Assembly (NCBI RefSeq): GCF_000758605.1 | Contig: NZ_CP009282.1 | Coordinates: 1,922,001-1,986,000 of the forward strand | DNA length: 64,000 nt | Direction: 5' to 3' | Source: Paenibacillus sp. FSL R5-0912 | GTDB lineage: Bacteria; Bacillota; Bacilli; Paenibacillales; Paenibacillaceae | In this document: positions 18,602-27,612 of the stretch, in pieces | Numbering within the stretch: position 1 is the stretch's first letter | Layout: each line of letters starts with the position of its first letter | Program-made: the position numbers and the translations under genes | Notes under the pieces: model-generated | Seen by the model: only the letters and a program-made list of their open reading frames with translations | What the model was told of the DNA's origin: nothing | Database searches by the model: none

Positions 18602-20212
18602 ATGATGGAGAAGATGAATACCCGGAGTCCGGTCATTTGCAATTTAGAGGATGCTGCAGACCGGATGATTGAACTGCTAAGCCAGATTTTTACGTCAAAT
18701 ACGATTATGATTACGATTCACGGTTTAGGCTTGGTTCCCCTGCTGCGGACCTTCAACCGGGAAGCGCCTATCATGAAGGAGGAGGACAATTTCGCCCTTC
18801 TTGATCCTATTCGCAGTCTGGTTATTCTTAATGACAATAAGCCGACAATGGTCGCTGACACGCATAATCATCCGGGGTCCACTGCTCTTGAATTTATACA
18901 TACACGGGGCATACACTCGTTCATTGGCGTTCCTCTGATCACGGCGCAAGGGGAGTCTGTGGGTACGATCTGTCTGATGGACCCTGCAGCCGGCCTGCAT
19001 ACGAAGGAAGACCTGGATATATTAAGCGCAATGGCCTATTTTTTCACCTATATTATGAATTTGGAACGGAAAGTTGAATTCATAGAACAGCAGAGCCAAT
19101 CCAAGCTGAATCTGTTTGCCATGCTCAGTCATGAAATCCGCACCCCGATGAACGGCATTATCGGCATGACCGATCTGATGATGACGACTGAAATGGACGA
19201 GCAGCAGCAGTTTTACATGGAGATCATTGAATCGAGCAATGCCAAGCTACTGCAATTTCTGAATGATGTTCTGGATTTCAGCAAAATGGAAGCGGGCAAG
19301 CTGGTCATTGAAAAGGAACCGTTTGATATTATCACCGCACTGGAGGAGAGCGTCTATTTGTTCTCCACCAAGGCTTTTGAGAAAAATCTGGAAGTGATTC
19401 TGAATGTGGATTCGGAAATTCCCCTGTATGTTCTGGGTGATGCCCCCAAGATACGCCAGATCATCATGAATATAGTAAGCAATGCCCTGAAGTTCACCCA
19501 CGCCGGGGAAATCCTCATCGAGTTGAAATCATTGCCTGTACTCCGAGAAGAAATAGGAATAAGGATCACGGTGCAGGATTCTGGAATAGGTATAGCGGAA
19601 GACAAGCTGAAGCTGCTGTTCAACAAATATACCCAGGTTCACCAGAGCAGCGAGCTTCATCATTACGGAGGTACCGGACTGGGACTGGCAATCTGCAGAC
19701 AGCTGGTGGAGCTGATGGGGGGAGAGATCTCCGTTGAAAGCCGTGAGGGGACAGGGACGAAGCTGGAGGTCACTCTGTATCTCGAAAAATATACAAGCCT
19801 GCCCTCGATTCCTTTCGAGAAAGATGTGCTTGCCTCCATTAAGATGCTGGTTGTTGATGATAATCAGACCAGTCTGCATGTCATCTCTTCGGTACTTGAG
19901 GACTGGAGTGTGGTAGTTAATTCTGCCCAGACCGCCAAGCAGGCGATGGATCTTCTGGCAGCTAACAACGATTATGATCTGATCCTTATGGACAAGGATA
20001 TTGCAGGGACAGAAGCTACAGAGCTTGCCAAGCAAATGCGCCAGCTTGCTCCGGGCAGGGAGCTGCCCGTGATTTTGCTTGCTCCCCTGGGGACGAATCT
20101 GGACGAGGAGACCAAATCGCAGTTCGCCTCCATCATTATCAAGCCCATCCGCAAGGTGCATCTGCTCAATAACATATTGGCTTTGCTGAAGCACAGCAAG
20201 CCGGAATCCTAA
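18602..20212 (+). CDS. Orphan cytosolic hybrid histidine kinase (GAF-HisKA-HATPase-REC)
   Basis: A 536-residue soluble hybrid kinase. A GAF-like domain occupies about residues 15-160 (HSFIGVPLITAQGESVGTIC). HisKA follows with the phospho-acceptor H177 in MLSHEIRTPMNGIIG. The ATPase has N box IMNIVSNALKFTHAGEI, G1 DSGIGIAED and G2 GGTGLGLAIC. A C-terminal receiver has acidic pair VVDDN, acceptor D464 in ILMDKD and the conserved Lys in IIIKPI. There are no membrane helices, so it senses a cytosolic cue. ATG 18602 with GGAG at 18588-18591 is preferred over a TTG at 18581. No partner regulator or HPt gene is adjacent. The 299 bp upstream shows no other gene. Confidence 0.88.
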   Translation: MMEKMNTRSPVICNLEDAADRMIELLSQIFTSNTIMITIHGLGLVPLLRTFNREAPIMKEEDNFALLDPIRSLVILNDNKPTMVADTHNHPGSTALEFIHTRGIHSFIGVPLITAQGESVGTICLMDPAAGLHTKEDLDILSAMAYFFTYIMNLERKVEFIEQQSQSKLNLFAMLSHEIRTPMNGIIGMTDLMMTTEMDEQQQFYMEIIESSNAKLLQFLNDVLDFSKMEAGKLVIEKEPFDIITALEESVYLFSTKAFEKNLEVILNVDSEIPLYVLGDAPKIRQIIMNIVSNALKFTHAGEILIELKSLPVLREEIGIRITVQDSGIGIAEDKLKLLFNKYTQVHQSSELHHYGGTGLGLAICRQLVELMGGEISVESREGTGTKLEVTLYLEKYTSLPSIPFEKDVLASIKMLVVDDNQTSLHVISSVLEDWSVVVNSAQTAKQAMDLLAANNDYDLILMDKDIAGTEATELAKQMRQLAPGRELPVILLAPLGTNLDEETKSQFASIIIKPIRKVHLLNNILALLKHSKPES

Positions 20213-20799
20213 TTGCGCATTCTCCTCATATAATTGACGCGAGCCGTTTCTCCTGAAGTTGGGCGCTCCTGCACAGAACTGGCCGGAATGGCTGAAGCTC
20301 CTGACTCATTGTTAGGAGGTTGTCCGCAGCCTTGCGGAGGAGTTCCAGGCTGTGCATGTACCGCTTCAGGCTGTTTTTGAGGGAACCGTAGCAAGAATAG
20401 ATGCGTAATAATGGGTCTGGGATGGTGTGCATCCAACAGCGGCCAGTACAATCTGATCGCTGCAGAGTGGCTGAGAATTGTGGGGTAGAGCGGGATTCTG
20501 CAAGGGTAAGCCAGCCCGGTCTCAGCTCCTCTAAGACAAATTCGGATTACAGCACCTACAGTGACAACGGAATAAGAGTAACAACAGCAATAGCAATAGC
20601 AAGAGTACAAGTAACAGTAAATTAAAGTGAAAGTAACAGTTAAAGCAAAAGTATTTGCAGCAAAGTATACAAATACCGCAGCACTAGAGCCTGTTTGAAG
20701 CCGGGATGTTACCGGAATTCAAGCGGGCTTTTTGGTTAGGTTTACTTTAGGGAATCATGAGTTTTGTCTGTTGCGGATAAGTTTCATTGGGATGTGGAG

Positions 20800-20895
20800 C
20801 GGATCTGCCAGTCAAAGGGATAAATCCTTCTGAATCCGCCGAATGCGGGCGCCAGGCGGGAATGAGGGGCATTAGTGCGCTTGATTTCACAGGCG
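20800..20895. repeat. Isolated array-D-type 51-bp units
   Basis: Two stem-loop positions fall exactly 51 bp apart (20814 and 20865). AAGGGATAAATCC is followed by TGAATCCGCC, then GGCGGGAATGAGGGGC-ATTAGTGC. These words match array D at 62.1-62.7 kb, including the first divergent unit there (GAGGGATAAATCCC). The copies are more degenerate than those in the main array. Confidence 0.7.
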
Positions 20896-21047
20896 GCTGC
20901 CCGGAAGTAGTCTGTCTGGAGTGGCGTAAGTGGCTTGATCTACTTAAGCTGCACAGGCTCCATTAACTCCATAAGCTCCATAAGCTCCAGCTTGATTTGC
21001 CTTCCGGGTGATTTTTTTCTTTGCCGAGCAAAGGCTGGCGAAATAAG

Positions 21048-21112
21048 CTGTTGCTGGTTGCTGGTTGCTGGTTGCTGGTTGTTGGTTGCTGGTTGCTGGT
21101 TGTTGGTTGCTA
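21048..21112 (+). repeat. Heptanucleotide satellite (GGTTGYT)n
   Basis: About nine tandem copies of GGTTGCT, two of them GGTTGTT, in non-coding DNA between the hybrid kinase and the YesM-like kinase. Such 7-bp arrays change length by slippage. Confidence 0.9.
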
Positions 21113-21148
21113 AGTGCTGGAGCAGGTGAGCGTACCGTCAGCAGAGTG

Positions 21149-21332
21149 AAGCGGACTGAAAAGCTCTTATTTCCCGAAAAACCCTTTTTATGAGGGTTAA
21201 GCGGACTGAGAATCAGCTATTTTGTTCATTTGGGCGTGAAATGGGCTGCGGCGGACCCATTTACGGAATCTGAGTCCGCTTAGCCAGCAAATCTGCCAGA
21301 TTTGGGCAAATAGCGGATTTTCAGTCCGTTTG
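21149..21332. repeat. Array B, copy 1: 50-bp-periodic AGCGGACTGA units, inverted halves
   Basis: Rightward units (A)GCGGAC begin at 21150, 21200 and 21250, exactly 50 bp apart. Leftward units AGTCCG(C/T)T begin at 21273 and 21323, again 50 bp apart. The unit core can fold, e.g. CGGA-CTCAGAT-TCCG. A second copy with the same geometry is at 48241-48424 and a half copy at 36394-36450. Confidence 0.8.
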
Positions 21333-21653
21333 ATTAGCTGATGGTCCAGATGGATGGACTATGATAAGCTCCGCCAAGCACTCGCATAGAGCGTGCGAGA
21401 AGTGCTAACTGCAAGTCCGCTTCATCCATTAGGGCTTCAGCCATGAAGGCCTCATCCATTACGGCGCCAACTCGGGTTGTAGCAGAGGAAATCCCCTCGA
21501 ATTATGTTGGGGCGTATGAATTGGTGCCCTCCCCTTGTACATACGGTAAATCCATCCTCCGCATACGGTGAGTTCACTGTATCTTAAGCCGCTTATTGCC
21601 TGGCCCCTGGTCCGGGTGACATAATCGAAGAGTAGGCATGTACAGAGGAAGGC

Positions 21654-23417
21654 GTGAAGAACATGGACTATTTCCGGAAGCAATCGTTCCGCAGTAAATT
21701 AAAGACTGCATTCCTGGCCGTGATTCTCCTCTCTGTGCTGATGACCGGAGGACTGTCCTATTCCATCTCGGCGGCAATCATGGAGAAGAATGCGCTGAAG
21801 CTCACCCAGGATACCGTCGTCAAATCGGCACAGATCATCGATGAGAAGCTGAACAAGCTGACACTGATTATGATGACCTTTATGATCAGCCAGCCTTTTC
21901 ACGATATGATGAGAGATGTTGTCTCCGGGGACACAGGCAGATATTATACCCACCTGAATGATCTTGATAACGTTTTCTCGCAGGCGCGGATTGCCGAGCC
22001 GCTGATTCAGTCCATCTATGTGTCCACGCCGATCGGGGAGTTCTACCCGTCGTCGATGAACCGTAACCGGCTGACGGAGTTCAAGGATACGTTTCTATAT
22101 GAGCGCATTGAACAGGAGAAGAGGAACCTGTGGATCGAGGGCCATGAGGACATGCTGTTCTCCGGTAAGGACCGGGTGATCTCACTGATTCTGGAGCCCA
22201 TATTCGATACTCCGGTCAGCGGTGTATATATCGTAGTCAATATCCGCGAAGACGGCTTCCGAAAGCTGGTAAGCGGAGGCACCGGCGGCGGGGCGCGCAG
22301 CTTCCTGCTGAACGCGGCAGGTGAGCCTGTGTATTCTGTGAAGGACCCGCTGGTCCGGCAGGCGGTGGAGGGCAGTCATCTGACCGGTAGGATCAGCAGC
22401 AGCCGGGATCTCAGCAATACGTTTAAGCTGGGCGGTGAATCCTATCTGCTGAACTATGCCCATCTGGGCATCGCAGATTGGACGATGACCACGATCCAGT
22501 CCAAAGCCAGCGTGCTGAAGGATATGATCTATGTAAAATGGATGCTTGTGGTGGTGGCCCTCGCCGCCTTTACGGTCACAATGATGGTATCCGGCGCTTT
22601 TACCCGTTATCTGCTGGGGCCGCTGCAGGGGCTGATGAAGGTGATGAAAAAGGTGGAAAGCAACGATCTGACCGCCCGGTTCGAGAGCAGCAGCGGGGAC
22701 GAGCTGGCTCAGGTCGGTATCCGGTTCAACCGGATGCTGGAGCAGATCGTAGTGCTTATCGGTGAAGTTACCGAGGCTGAGACGAATAAACGCTCGGCGG
22801 AGATCAAGGCGCTGTCGGCGCAGATGGACCCCCACTTTCTGTACAACACGCTGAATACGATCTACTGGAAGCTGAATCTGAAGCAGGTGGAGCAGTCGCA
22901 GCGAATGGTAGTGTCGCTGTCCCGGCTGTTTCAGCTGGGGCTGAATAAGGGGCAGGAAATCACCACGCTGTCCAAGGAGCTGGAGCATGTCCGCCAGTAT
23001 CTGGAGCTGCAGTGCAGCTGCTATGAGGGGTTGTTCCGTTATGAAATCCACGTAGAGGATGAAGCGCTGAATACACTCCCTATTCCGCGCATTCTGCTTC
23101 AGCCGCTGGTGGAGAACAGTATTCTGCATGGCTTCCGCGATCTGGAGAGCGGAGGCGTAATCGGTATAGAAATACTGGACGAGGGAGAACGCTGGTGTCT
23201 TACGGTCCGCGACAATGGAAGCGGCATGGAGGAGGATCAGGTCCGTGCGCTGTTCTGGCGGGAATCGGATAAGGGGTATGCCGTTTCCAATCTGATCCGC
23301 AGACTGCAGCTGTACTACGGGGACAGTGCGGTGTTCCGGGTGGACAGCGGGCCAGGCAGGGGAACGGCGGTCATCATATCTTTACCGAAGAGAGAGGAGC
23401 ATCAGGATGGACGATAA
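21654..23417 (+). CDS. YesM-like membrane sensor histidine kinase
   Basis: A 587-residue kinase. Transmembrane helices lie near residues 17-37 (FLAVILLSVLMTGGLSYSIS) and 290-312 (WMLVVVALAAFTVTMMVSGA), flanking an extracellular sensor domain. A HAMP linker follows (LGPLQGLMKVMKKVESNDLT). The His_kinase domain carries H394 in QMDPHFLYNTLNTI, and the ATPase has VENSILHGF and DNGSGMEEDQV. The GTG at 21654 follows AGAGGAAGG; ATG 21663 is the alternative. The regulator gene overlaps its 3' end by 11 bp. It probably senses an extracellular glycan or the transporter's ligand and controls the module extending to 35786. Confidence 0.9.
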   Translation: MKNMDYFRKQSFRSKLKTAFLAVILLSVLMTGGLSYSISAAIMEKNALKLTQDTVVKSAQIIDEKLNKLTLIMMTFMISQPFHDMMRDVVSGDTGRYYTHLNDLDNVFSQARIAEPLIQSIYVSTPIGEFYPSSMNRNRLTEFKDTFLYERIEQEKRNLWIEGHEDMLFSGKDRVISLILEPIFDTPVSGVYIVVNIREDGFRKLVSGGTGGGARSFLLNAAGEPVYSVKDPLVRQAVEGSHLTGRISSSRDLSNTFKLGGESYLLNYAHLGIADWTMTTIQSKASVLKDMIYVKWMLVVVALAAFTVTMMVSGAFTRYLLGPLQGLMKVMKKVESNDLTARFESSSGDELAQVGIRFNRMLEQIVVLIGEVTEAETNKRSAEIKALSAQMDPHFLYNTLNTIYWKLNLKQVEQSQRMVVSLSRLFQLGLNKGQEITTLSKELEHVRQYLELQCSCYEGLFRYEIHVEDEALNTLPIPRILLQPLVENSILHGFRDLESGGVIGIEILDEGERWCLTVRDNGSGMEEDQVRALFWRESDKGYAVSNLIRRLQLYYGDSAVFRVDSGPGRGTAVIISLPKREEHQDGR

Positions 23418-25044
23418 TGGTGTGATCAGCTTATGCATTATAGACGATATCAAAAGCGTAGTCGCAGGACTCACCTGCATGAATTGGGCGGAGCAGGGTA
23501 TCCGGGTGGCGGGTACGGCAGCCAACGGGGAGGATGGCCTGGACATGATCTCGGAGCTCCGCCCGGATCTTGTCATTACGGATATACGGATGCCGAGAAT
23601 GGATGGACTCTCCATGCTGCGGGCCGTGCTGGAGCGCCACCGGGACTGTAAGGTGATTCTGATCAGCGGATATGCCGATTTTGAATATGCGCAGCAGGCT
23701 GTCCAGCTTGGCGCTTTTGACTTTGTCGTCAAGCCGTTTACCGAAGAGGATATTATGAAGGCGGTGCTGCGGGCGAAGGCGGAGATTATGGAAGAAAGGT
23801 CGAAGCTGCTTACCCTGCGGGAGATGGAAAATATGCTGCGGGAGAGTCTGCCGGTGCTGCGGCAGGAATATTTCGCCCTGCTGGTCAGCCACCGTACAGC
23901 CTGGGAGCAGGCGGCAGCCCGCTGGGAATTCCTGAATATCGATCTGAACCCGCAGGGGTTTGTGGTCATGCTGCTTGAGATCGATCGCTTTCAGGAGCGG
24001 GCAGCCGAGCTGTCCATCCGCGAGGTGGAACTGATCCGCTTCTCGCTGCTCAATATCACGCAGGAGACGATTGCCGAGCATGTGCGGTGCGTAGTCTTCC
24101 GCGCCAGACATAACCGCTATCTGGCGGTTATGAATGACTGCAGCGCGGTCAGTGCAGTGGAGATCGCCGAACGCTGCTGCCGGAATATTGAGCGCTATAC
24201 CAAGTTCACCGTTTCGGTCGGGGTCGGAGGCAGAGTGGAGGAGACGAGTGAGCTGCCCGACTCCTATCTGCAGGCCAACCGGGCGCTGGCCTATCATCTG
24301 TTCACGGAAGGCAATGCAGCCATCCGCTATGACGATATTCTTCCGGCCGGCAGCCAGGAGCCGCTGTCCCTGGAATACAAGGATGAGCTGCTGCTGGCGC
24401 TGCGCTCCGGCAATGCCGGCAAGGCAGCGGCCATTCTGGAGGATATATCGACGGGCCTCCAGAGTCTAATCTCCCGGCAGAATCCGGATTATCTGCTCAG
24501 CTTGTACGATGAGCTGGCTGCCTCGGCGATCCGGAGCTTCTATGAGCTGATTCCGTATGCGGATATTCAGCCCCTGATCCAGAGGTTCAGGGCCGTTCAG
24601 GGAACAGCCGGACTGCCGCTGGCCTCTCTGCAGCGGCAGTTGCTGGAGTTATGCGTGGAAGGGGCCGCACTGGTGCGCAAGAACAGCCTGTCCGAGGGGC
24701 AGAAGGTCATCTATGCCTCACTAGATTATATCCAGAGCCATCTCTCTGAGGATATAACGGTAGGGGATTGCGCCGCTCATGTCCATCTCAGCGCGAGCTA
24801 CTACTCCAGCCTGTTCAAGAAGGTGACCGGTATGACGGTCACACAGTATGTGACAACGGAGAAGATCCAGAAGGCCAAAGCGCTGCTAATAGAGGGGATG
24901 CCTGTGCAGGAGGTCGCCCTTGCAGCGGGTTACGAGGAGCGGCGGTATTTCAGCGAAATGTTCAAGAAAATCACCGGGCAGACACCTTCAGAATTCAGGG
25001 CGGGCTATCATCCTGACCGGCCGGAGGAGAAACCTTACCGATGA
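23407..25044 (+). CDS. YesN-like response regulator with AraC HTH
   Basis: A 545-residue regulator. The N-terminal receiver has ISLCIIDDIKSVV with the acidic pair, acceptor D59 in LVITDIRMPRMDG and Lys in FVVKPFTEEDI. A ~300-residue middle region is characteristic of YesN proteins. The C-terminal AraC domain has two helix-turn-helix units (CAAHVHLSASYYSSLFKKVT and VALAAGYEERRYFSEMFKKI). The ATG at 23407 follows GAGAGGAG and overlaps the kinase gene. The next AraC gene overlaps its stop as ATGA. It likely activates the linked transporter and glycosidase genes. Confidence 0.92.
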   Translation: MDDNGVISLCIIDDIKSVVAGLTCMNWAEQGIRVAGTAANGEDGLDMISELRPDLVITDIRMPRMDGLSMLRAVLERHRDCKVILISGYADFEYAQQAVQLGAFDFVVKPFTEEDIMKAVLRAKAEIMEERSKLLTLREMENMLRESLPVLRQEYFALLVSHRTAWEQAAARWEFLNIDLNPQGFVVMLLEIDRFQERAAELSIREVELIRFSLLNITQETIAEHVRCVVFRARHNRYLAVMNDCSAVSAVEIAERCCRNIERYTKFTVSVGVGGRVEETSELPDSYLQANRALAYHLFTEGNAAIRYDDILPAGSQEPLSLEYKDELLLALRSGNAGKAAAILEDISTGLQSLISRQNPDYLLSLYDELAASAIRSFYELIPYADIQPLIQRFRAVQGTAGLPLASLQRQLLELCVEGAALVRKNSLSEGQKVIYASLDYIQSHLSEDITVGDCAAHVHLSASYYSSLFKKVTGMTVTQYVTTEKIQKAKALLIEGMPVQEVALAAGYEERRYFSEMFKKITGQTPSEFRAGYHPDRPEEKPYR

Positions 25045-25883
25045 TGAAGCCAGATCCGCATCGTTCCGGCATCATATATGCTAACTATTTCGCACACACG
25101 AAGCCCCACTCCGTGAAGTACGAAGAGGGGCTGACCTACTATCTGTTCCGGTTTCAGGCAGAAGGTACCTGCCGGGCGCTGGTGGCCGGGAATTACGAGA
25201 CCATCATCCCCGGCGACCTGCTCATTTATCCTCCCGATCAGCCCTACGCACTAAGCGTTCAGCCCCGAAGCGTACCGGCATCGGGTGAGACTCAGCCTGC
25301 TTCGGACTATTTCCTGGCCGGCAAGGGGGAATGGCTGGACGCGTGGTGGGCCAACACAAGCCTGCCCGTAAAAACGAATATCGGGTTTGACGATACGGTG
25401 CTTACGCTATGGAAGCATATTATCAGCGAGAAGAAAAAAATGATGCAGAACCTGGACGAGATCATGGACTATCTTCTGAGAACGTTTTGCCTGACCCTGG
25501 AGCATGTGATTGGGATCAATCCGCGCACCAAGGGAGCGGATACCGCGTACATGCTTAAGCTATTCATAGACAACCATGCCCATGAACCGCTTAGCCTGGA
25601 GCGGATATCGGCCTCCGCCGGGTTAAGTGTGTCCCGCTGCTCCTATCTGTTCAAGGCTTCTTTTGGCCAATCCATGTTCGCCTACTGTATCAGCGTCAGA
25701 CTGAAGCTTGCGCAGCAGCAGGTGCTGTACAGTGATCTGACGCTTGAACAGATTGCCGACAAAACGGGCTTCCAGAGCTATGCCCACTTCTGCCGGATGT
25801 TCCGCGGACACTTTGAACATTCTCCGGGAGAATACCGGCGCAAATTCGGTTTCCGGATCAAGACGGATGGATGCGCAGATTAG
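25041..25883 (+). CDS. AraC-family transcriptional regulator with cupin-like sensor
   Basis: A 280-residue one-component regulator. The N-terminal half (EGLTYYLFRFQAEGTCRALV, then IIPGDLLIYPPDQPYALSV) has the look of an AraC cupin ligand-binding domain. The C-terminal ~100 residues hold two helix-turn-helix units (ISASAGLSVSRCSYLFKASF and IADKTGFQSYAHFCRMFRGH). It starts at an ATGA overlap with the YesN-like gene, so the sugar module has both a two-component and a one-component regulator in one transcript. Its stop overlaps by 3 bp the stop of the convergent FAD oxidoreductase gene. Confidence 0.9.
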   Translation: MMKPDPHRSGIIYANYFAHTKPHSVKYEEGLTYYLFRFQAEGTCRALVAGNYETIIPGDLLIYPPDQPYALSVQPRSVPASGETQPASDYFLAGKGEWLDAWWANTSLPVKTNIGFDDTVLTLWKHIISEKKKMMQNLDEIMDYLLRTFCLTLEHVIGINPRTKGADTAYMLKLFIDNHAHEPLSLERISASAGLSVSRCSYLFKASFGQSMFAYCISVRLKLAQQQVLYSDLTLEQIADKTGFQSYAHFCRMFRGHFEHSPGEYRRKFGFRIKTDGCAD

Positions 25884-27385
25884 ACGTCTGCATACAAAAC
25901 CTGATTTTCTTGAAGCAGGATGGAATGCAGCTTCTCCACCTGTACATTCTGAACAATCCCGTCCCCGTCGAGCGCCAGTGCAGCAGCGGCTGCAGCTGAC
26001 TGCCCCAGGATCATGAATACCGGTTCCATCCGGATTGAGCCGTAGGCGGCATGGGTAGCAGATACACATACCGGTACGATCAGATTGGTGCACTCCGTCC
26101 GTTTCGGCACAACCGCACGGTAGCTAATCGGGTAAGGTGCAGCCAATCTAACATAGAATCCGCCCTCTGTACTTACATGGCCGTCTTCGTTCACATAGTA
26201 TTGGGTGTGGTGCGAGTCCATGGCGAAGGAGCCCATTCCGATGGAATCCGTCACCGGGTTGTCCAGTCTGACATCATGCTCTGTAACCACATAATCGCCG
26301 ATCATTCTGCGGGATTCCCTGATATATAACTGGGGCGTCCAGTGGCCGCTGTCCGTGAATTCATCAAGCGGCAGCCCCCACGGCTTGTAGACCGCCCGGA
26401 TCTCCTCCGGTACTCGCGGATGATTCTGCAGTGTCCAGACATAGCCTTGCTGATAGATACGGTGGGCCTCCCAAATTTGTTCTCTTGCAGAATAATCAGC
26501 CTCTGCATAGCTATGGTTCATTCCGTTGTAATCCGTAGAAATGCCGCTGTTGTTATTGGAATCCGTCTTCTCTGCAGTAACCCGGTTTAATTTAAAGAAT
26601 CGGGAGCGCTGTCCCTGCTCGATGGCCCGGAACAGAATCTCATAATCGGCCTCGTTATACCCCTCAGGCTTGCCGATCTCCAGGCGGTTATCCGGATTGT
26701 CTGTCAGGCACATGCGGAAGTTATACGCCTGAAGCTTGTTGTCGCCGTCACCGACACAGCCGCCGCGGGAAGCATTGACCCGGGGCAGCAAGCCGCTTGT
26801 AGGGACTCCTTTAAGGACATAAGGGTCGATTCCCGCAGGCAGCTCATTCAGCTCATCGCCGGGCTGAATGCCGTTTAATGTCTCGCCGTACGCTGAATTC
26901 GGCTCCCGGCCAACCATATAGGATACGCCGGCTTTGCCCATCAGATCTCCTTCATACGTAGCGTCAATGAATATCCTGCCGTTATAGGTGTTCCCGGACT
27001 CCATGCGGATAGAGGTGATGCTGGCGCCTTGTCTGGTCACTCCGTCCTGAAGCTCAAGCCTGTCTCCGCAGACGACTTCAACAGGGTGTTCGGCCACCAG
27101 GTCCTGCAGGACTTCGAGCGCCACTTTGGGTTCGAACAGCCAGCGTGCCCCGTCTTCGTTATATTTCCGGCCCACCCGCCGGTAGAACTCCAGGGACAGG
27201 CCGCCAACCGCCTGCTTCATCCCCACATCCGTATCGCCCAGACCTCCGCTGGTAAGGCCCCCAATGCGCTGTCCCTGCTCGATCACCACCACGGTTTTGC
27301 CCATTTTGGCGGCTTGGACCGCAGCTGTAATCCCTGCTGCCGTTCCGCCGTAAATGACAATATCATACACCTTTTCCCGGTTCAT
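25880..27385 (-). CDS. FAD-dependent oxidoreductase (FAD_oxidored type)
   Basis: A 501-residue flavoprotein. The N-terminal dinucleotide fold reads YDIVIYGGTAAGITAAVQAA, followed by VVVIEQGQRIGGLTSGGLG. A C-terminal cofactor segment is ECTNLIVPVCVSATHAAYGS. FIDATYEGDLMGKAGVSYMV is a typical motif of the family PF12831, many members of which sit in polysaccharide loci and have no proven substrate. No signal peptide is seen. ATG 27385 follows TAGGAGG. It is the only leftward gene of the module. A distinct second member is at 33358. Oxidation of a sugar or aglycone released by the neighbouring enzymes is a reasonable inference. Confidence 0.82.
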   Translation of the reverse strand: MNREKVYDIVIYGGTAAGITAAVQAAKMGKTVVVIEQGQRIGGLTSGGLGDTDVGMKQAVGGLSLEFYRRVGRKYNEDGARWLFEPKVALEVLQDLVAEHPVEVVCGDRLELQDGVTRQGASITSIRMESGNTYNGRIFIDATYEGDLMGKAGVSYMVGREPNSAYGETLNGIQPGDELNELPAGIDPYVLKGVPTSGLLPRVNASRGGCVGDGDNKLQAYNFRMCLTDNPDNRLEIGKPEGYNEADYEILFRAIEQGQRSRFFKLNRVTAEKTDSNNNSGISTDYNGMNHSYAEADYSAREQIWEAHRIYQQGYVWTLQNHPRVPEEIRAVYKPWGLPLDEFTDSGHWTPQLYIRESRRMIGDYVVTEHDVRLDNPVTDSIGMGSFAMDSHHTQYYVNEDGHVSTEGGFYVRLAAPYPISYRAVVPKRTECTNLIVPVCVSATHAAYGSIRMEPVFMILGQSAAAAAALALDGDGIVQNVQVEKLHSILLQENQVLYADV

Positions 27386-27612
27386 AGTACGCCTCCTAAT
27401 GCCTGATTTCACCTGCAGAAATTATCATAACTGCTGGCCGGCCAAGCGGGAATGATGGATCTTCCTTTTTGATTTGACGGATCTTACTGTTTTAGTTTAG
27501 AAGCTGATTTTATAGCAAAAGGCTTTTGAAATCAGGGGTTTCGTATGATAAGGTGATTCCTGAAAAACGGAAAAACTCTAATCCCATGATGTAAAACAGG
27601 AGGAAATATGAA

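Larger units (their letters stand above)
20213..21653. other. 1.4-kb gene-free repeat-rich region
   Basis: No convincing gene or RNA gene is visible. The stretch contains, in order: a low-complexity A-rich zone (about 20560-20655, CAATAG/AAGTAACAG words); array-D-type 51-bp units near 20814-20890; a short AAGCTCCAT repeat (20958-20992); a GGTTGCT heptamer satellite (21048-21112); and a copy of the 50-bp-periodic array B (21149-21332). The promoter of the kinase operon at 21654 should lie in the last ~150 bp. Confidence 0.7.

Noticed and set aside
20226..20432. Minus-strand 68-residue frame with a plausible helical peptide (LKRYMHSLELLRKAADNLLT)
   Set aside because: No ribosome binding site before its ATG, no recognisable family, and it lies in low-complexity non-coding DNA. 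It could be an old gene remnant but the evidence is too thin.
21048..21112. GGTTGCT satellite as a phase-variation tract controlling the downstream kinase
   Set aside because: It is over 500 bp upstream of the kinase start and outside any recognisable promoter or coding frame.
23326..23406. N-terminal extension of the YesN-like regulator into the kinase gene
   Set aside because: The receiver domain begins right after ATG 23407, which has its own GAGAGGAG site; the extension is a chance open frame.
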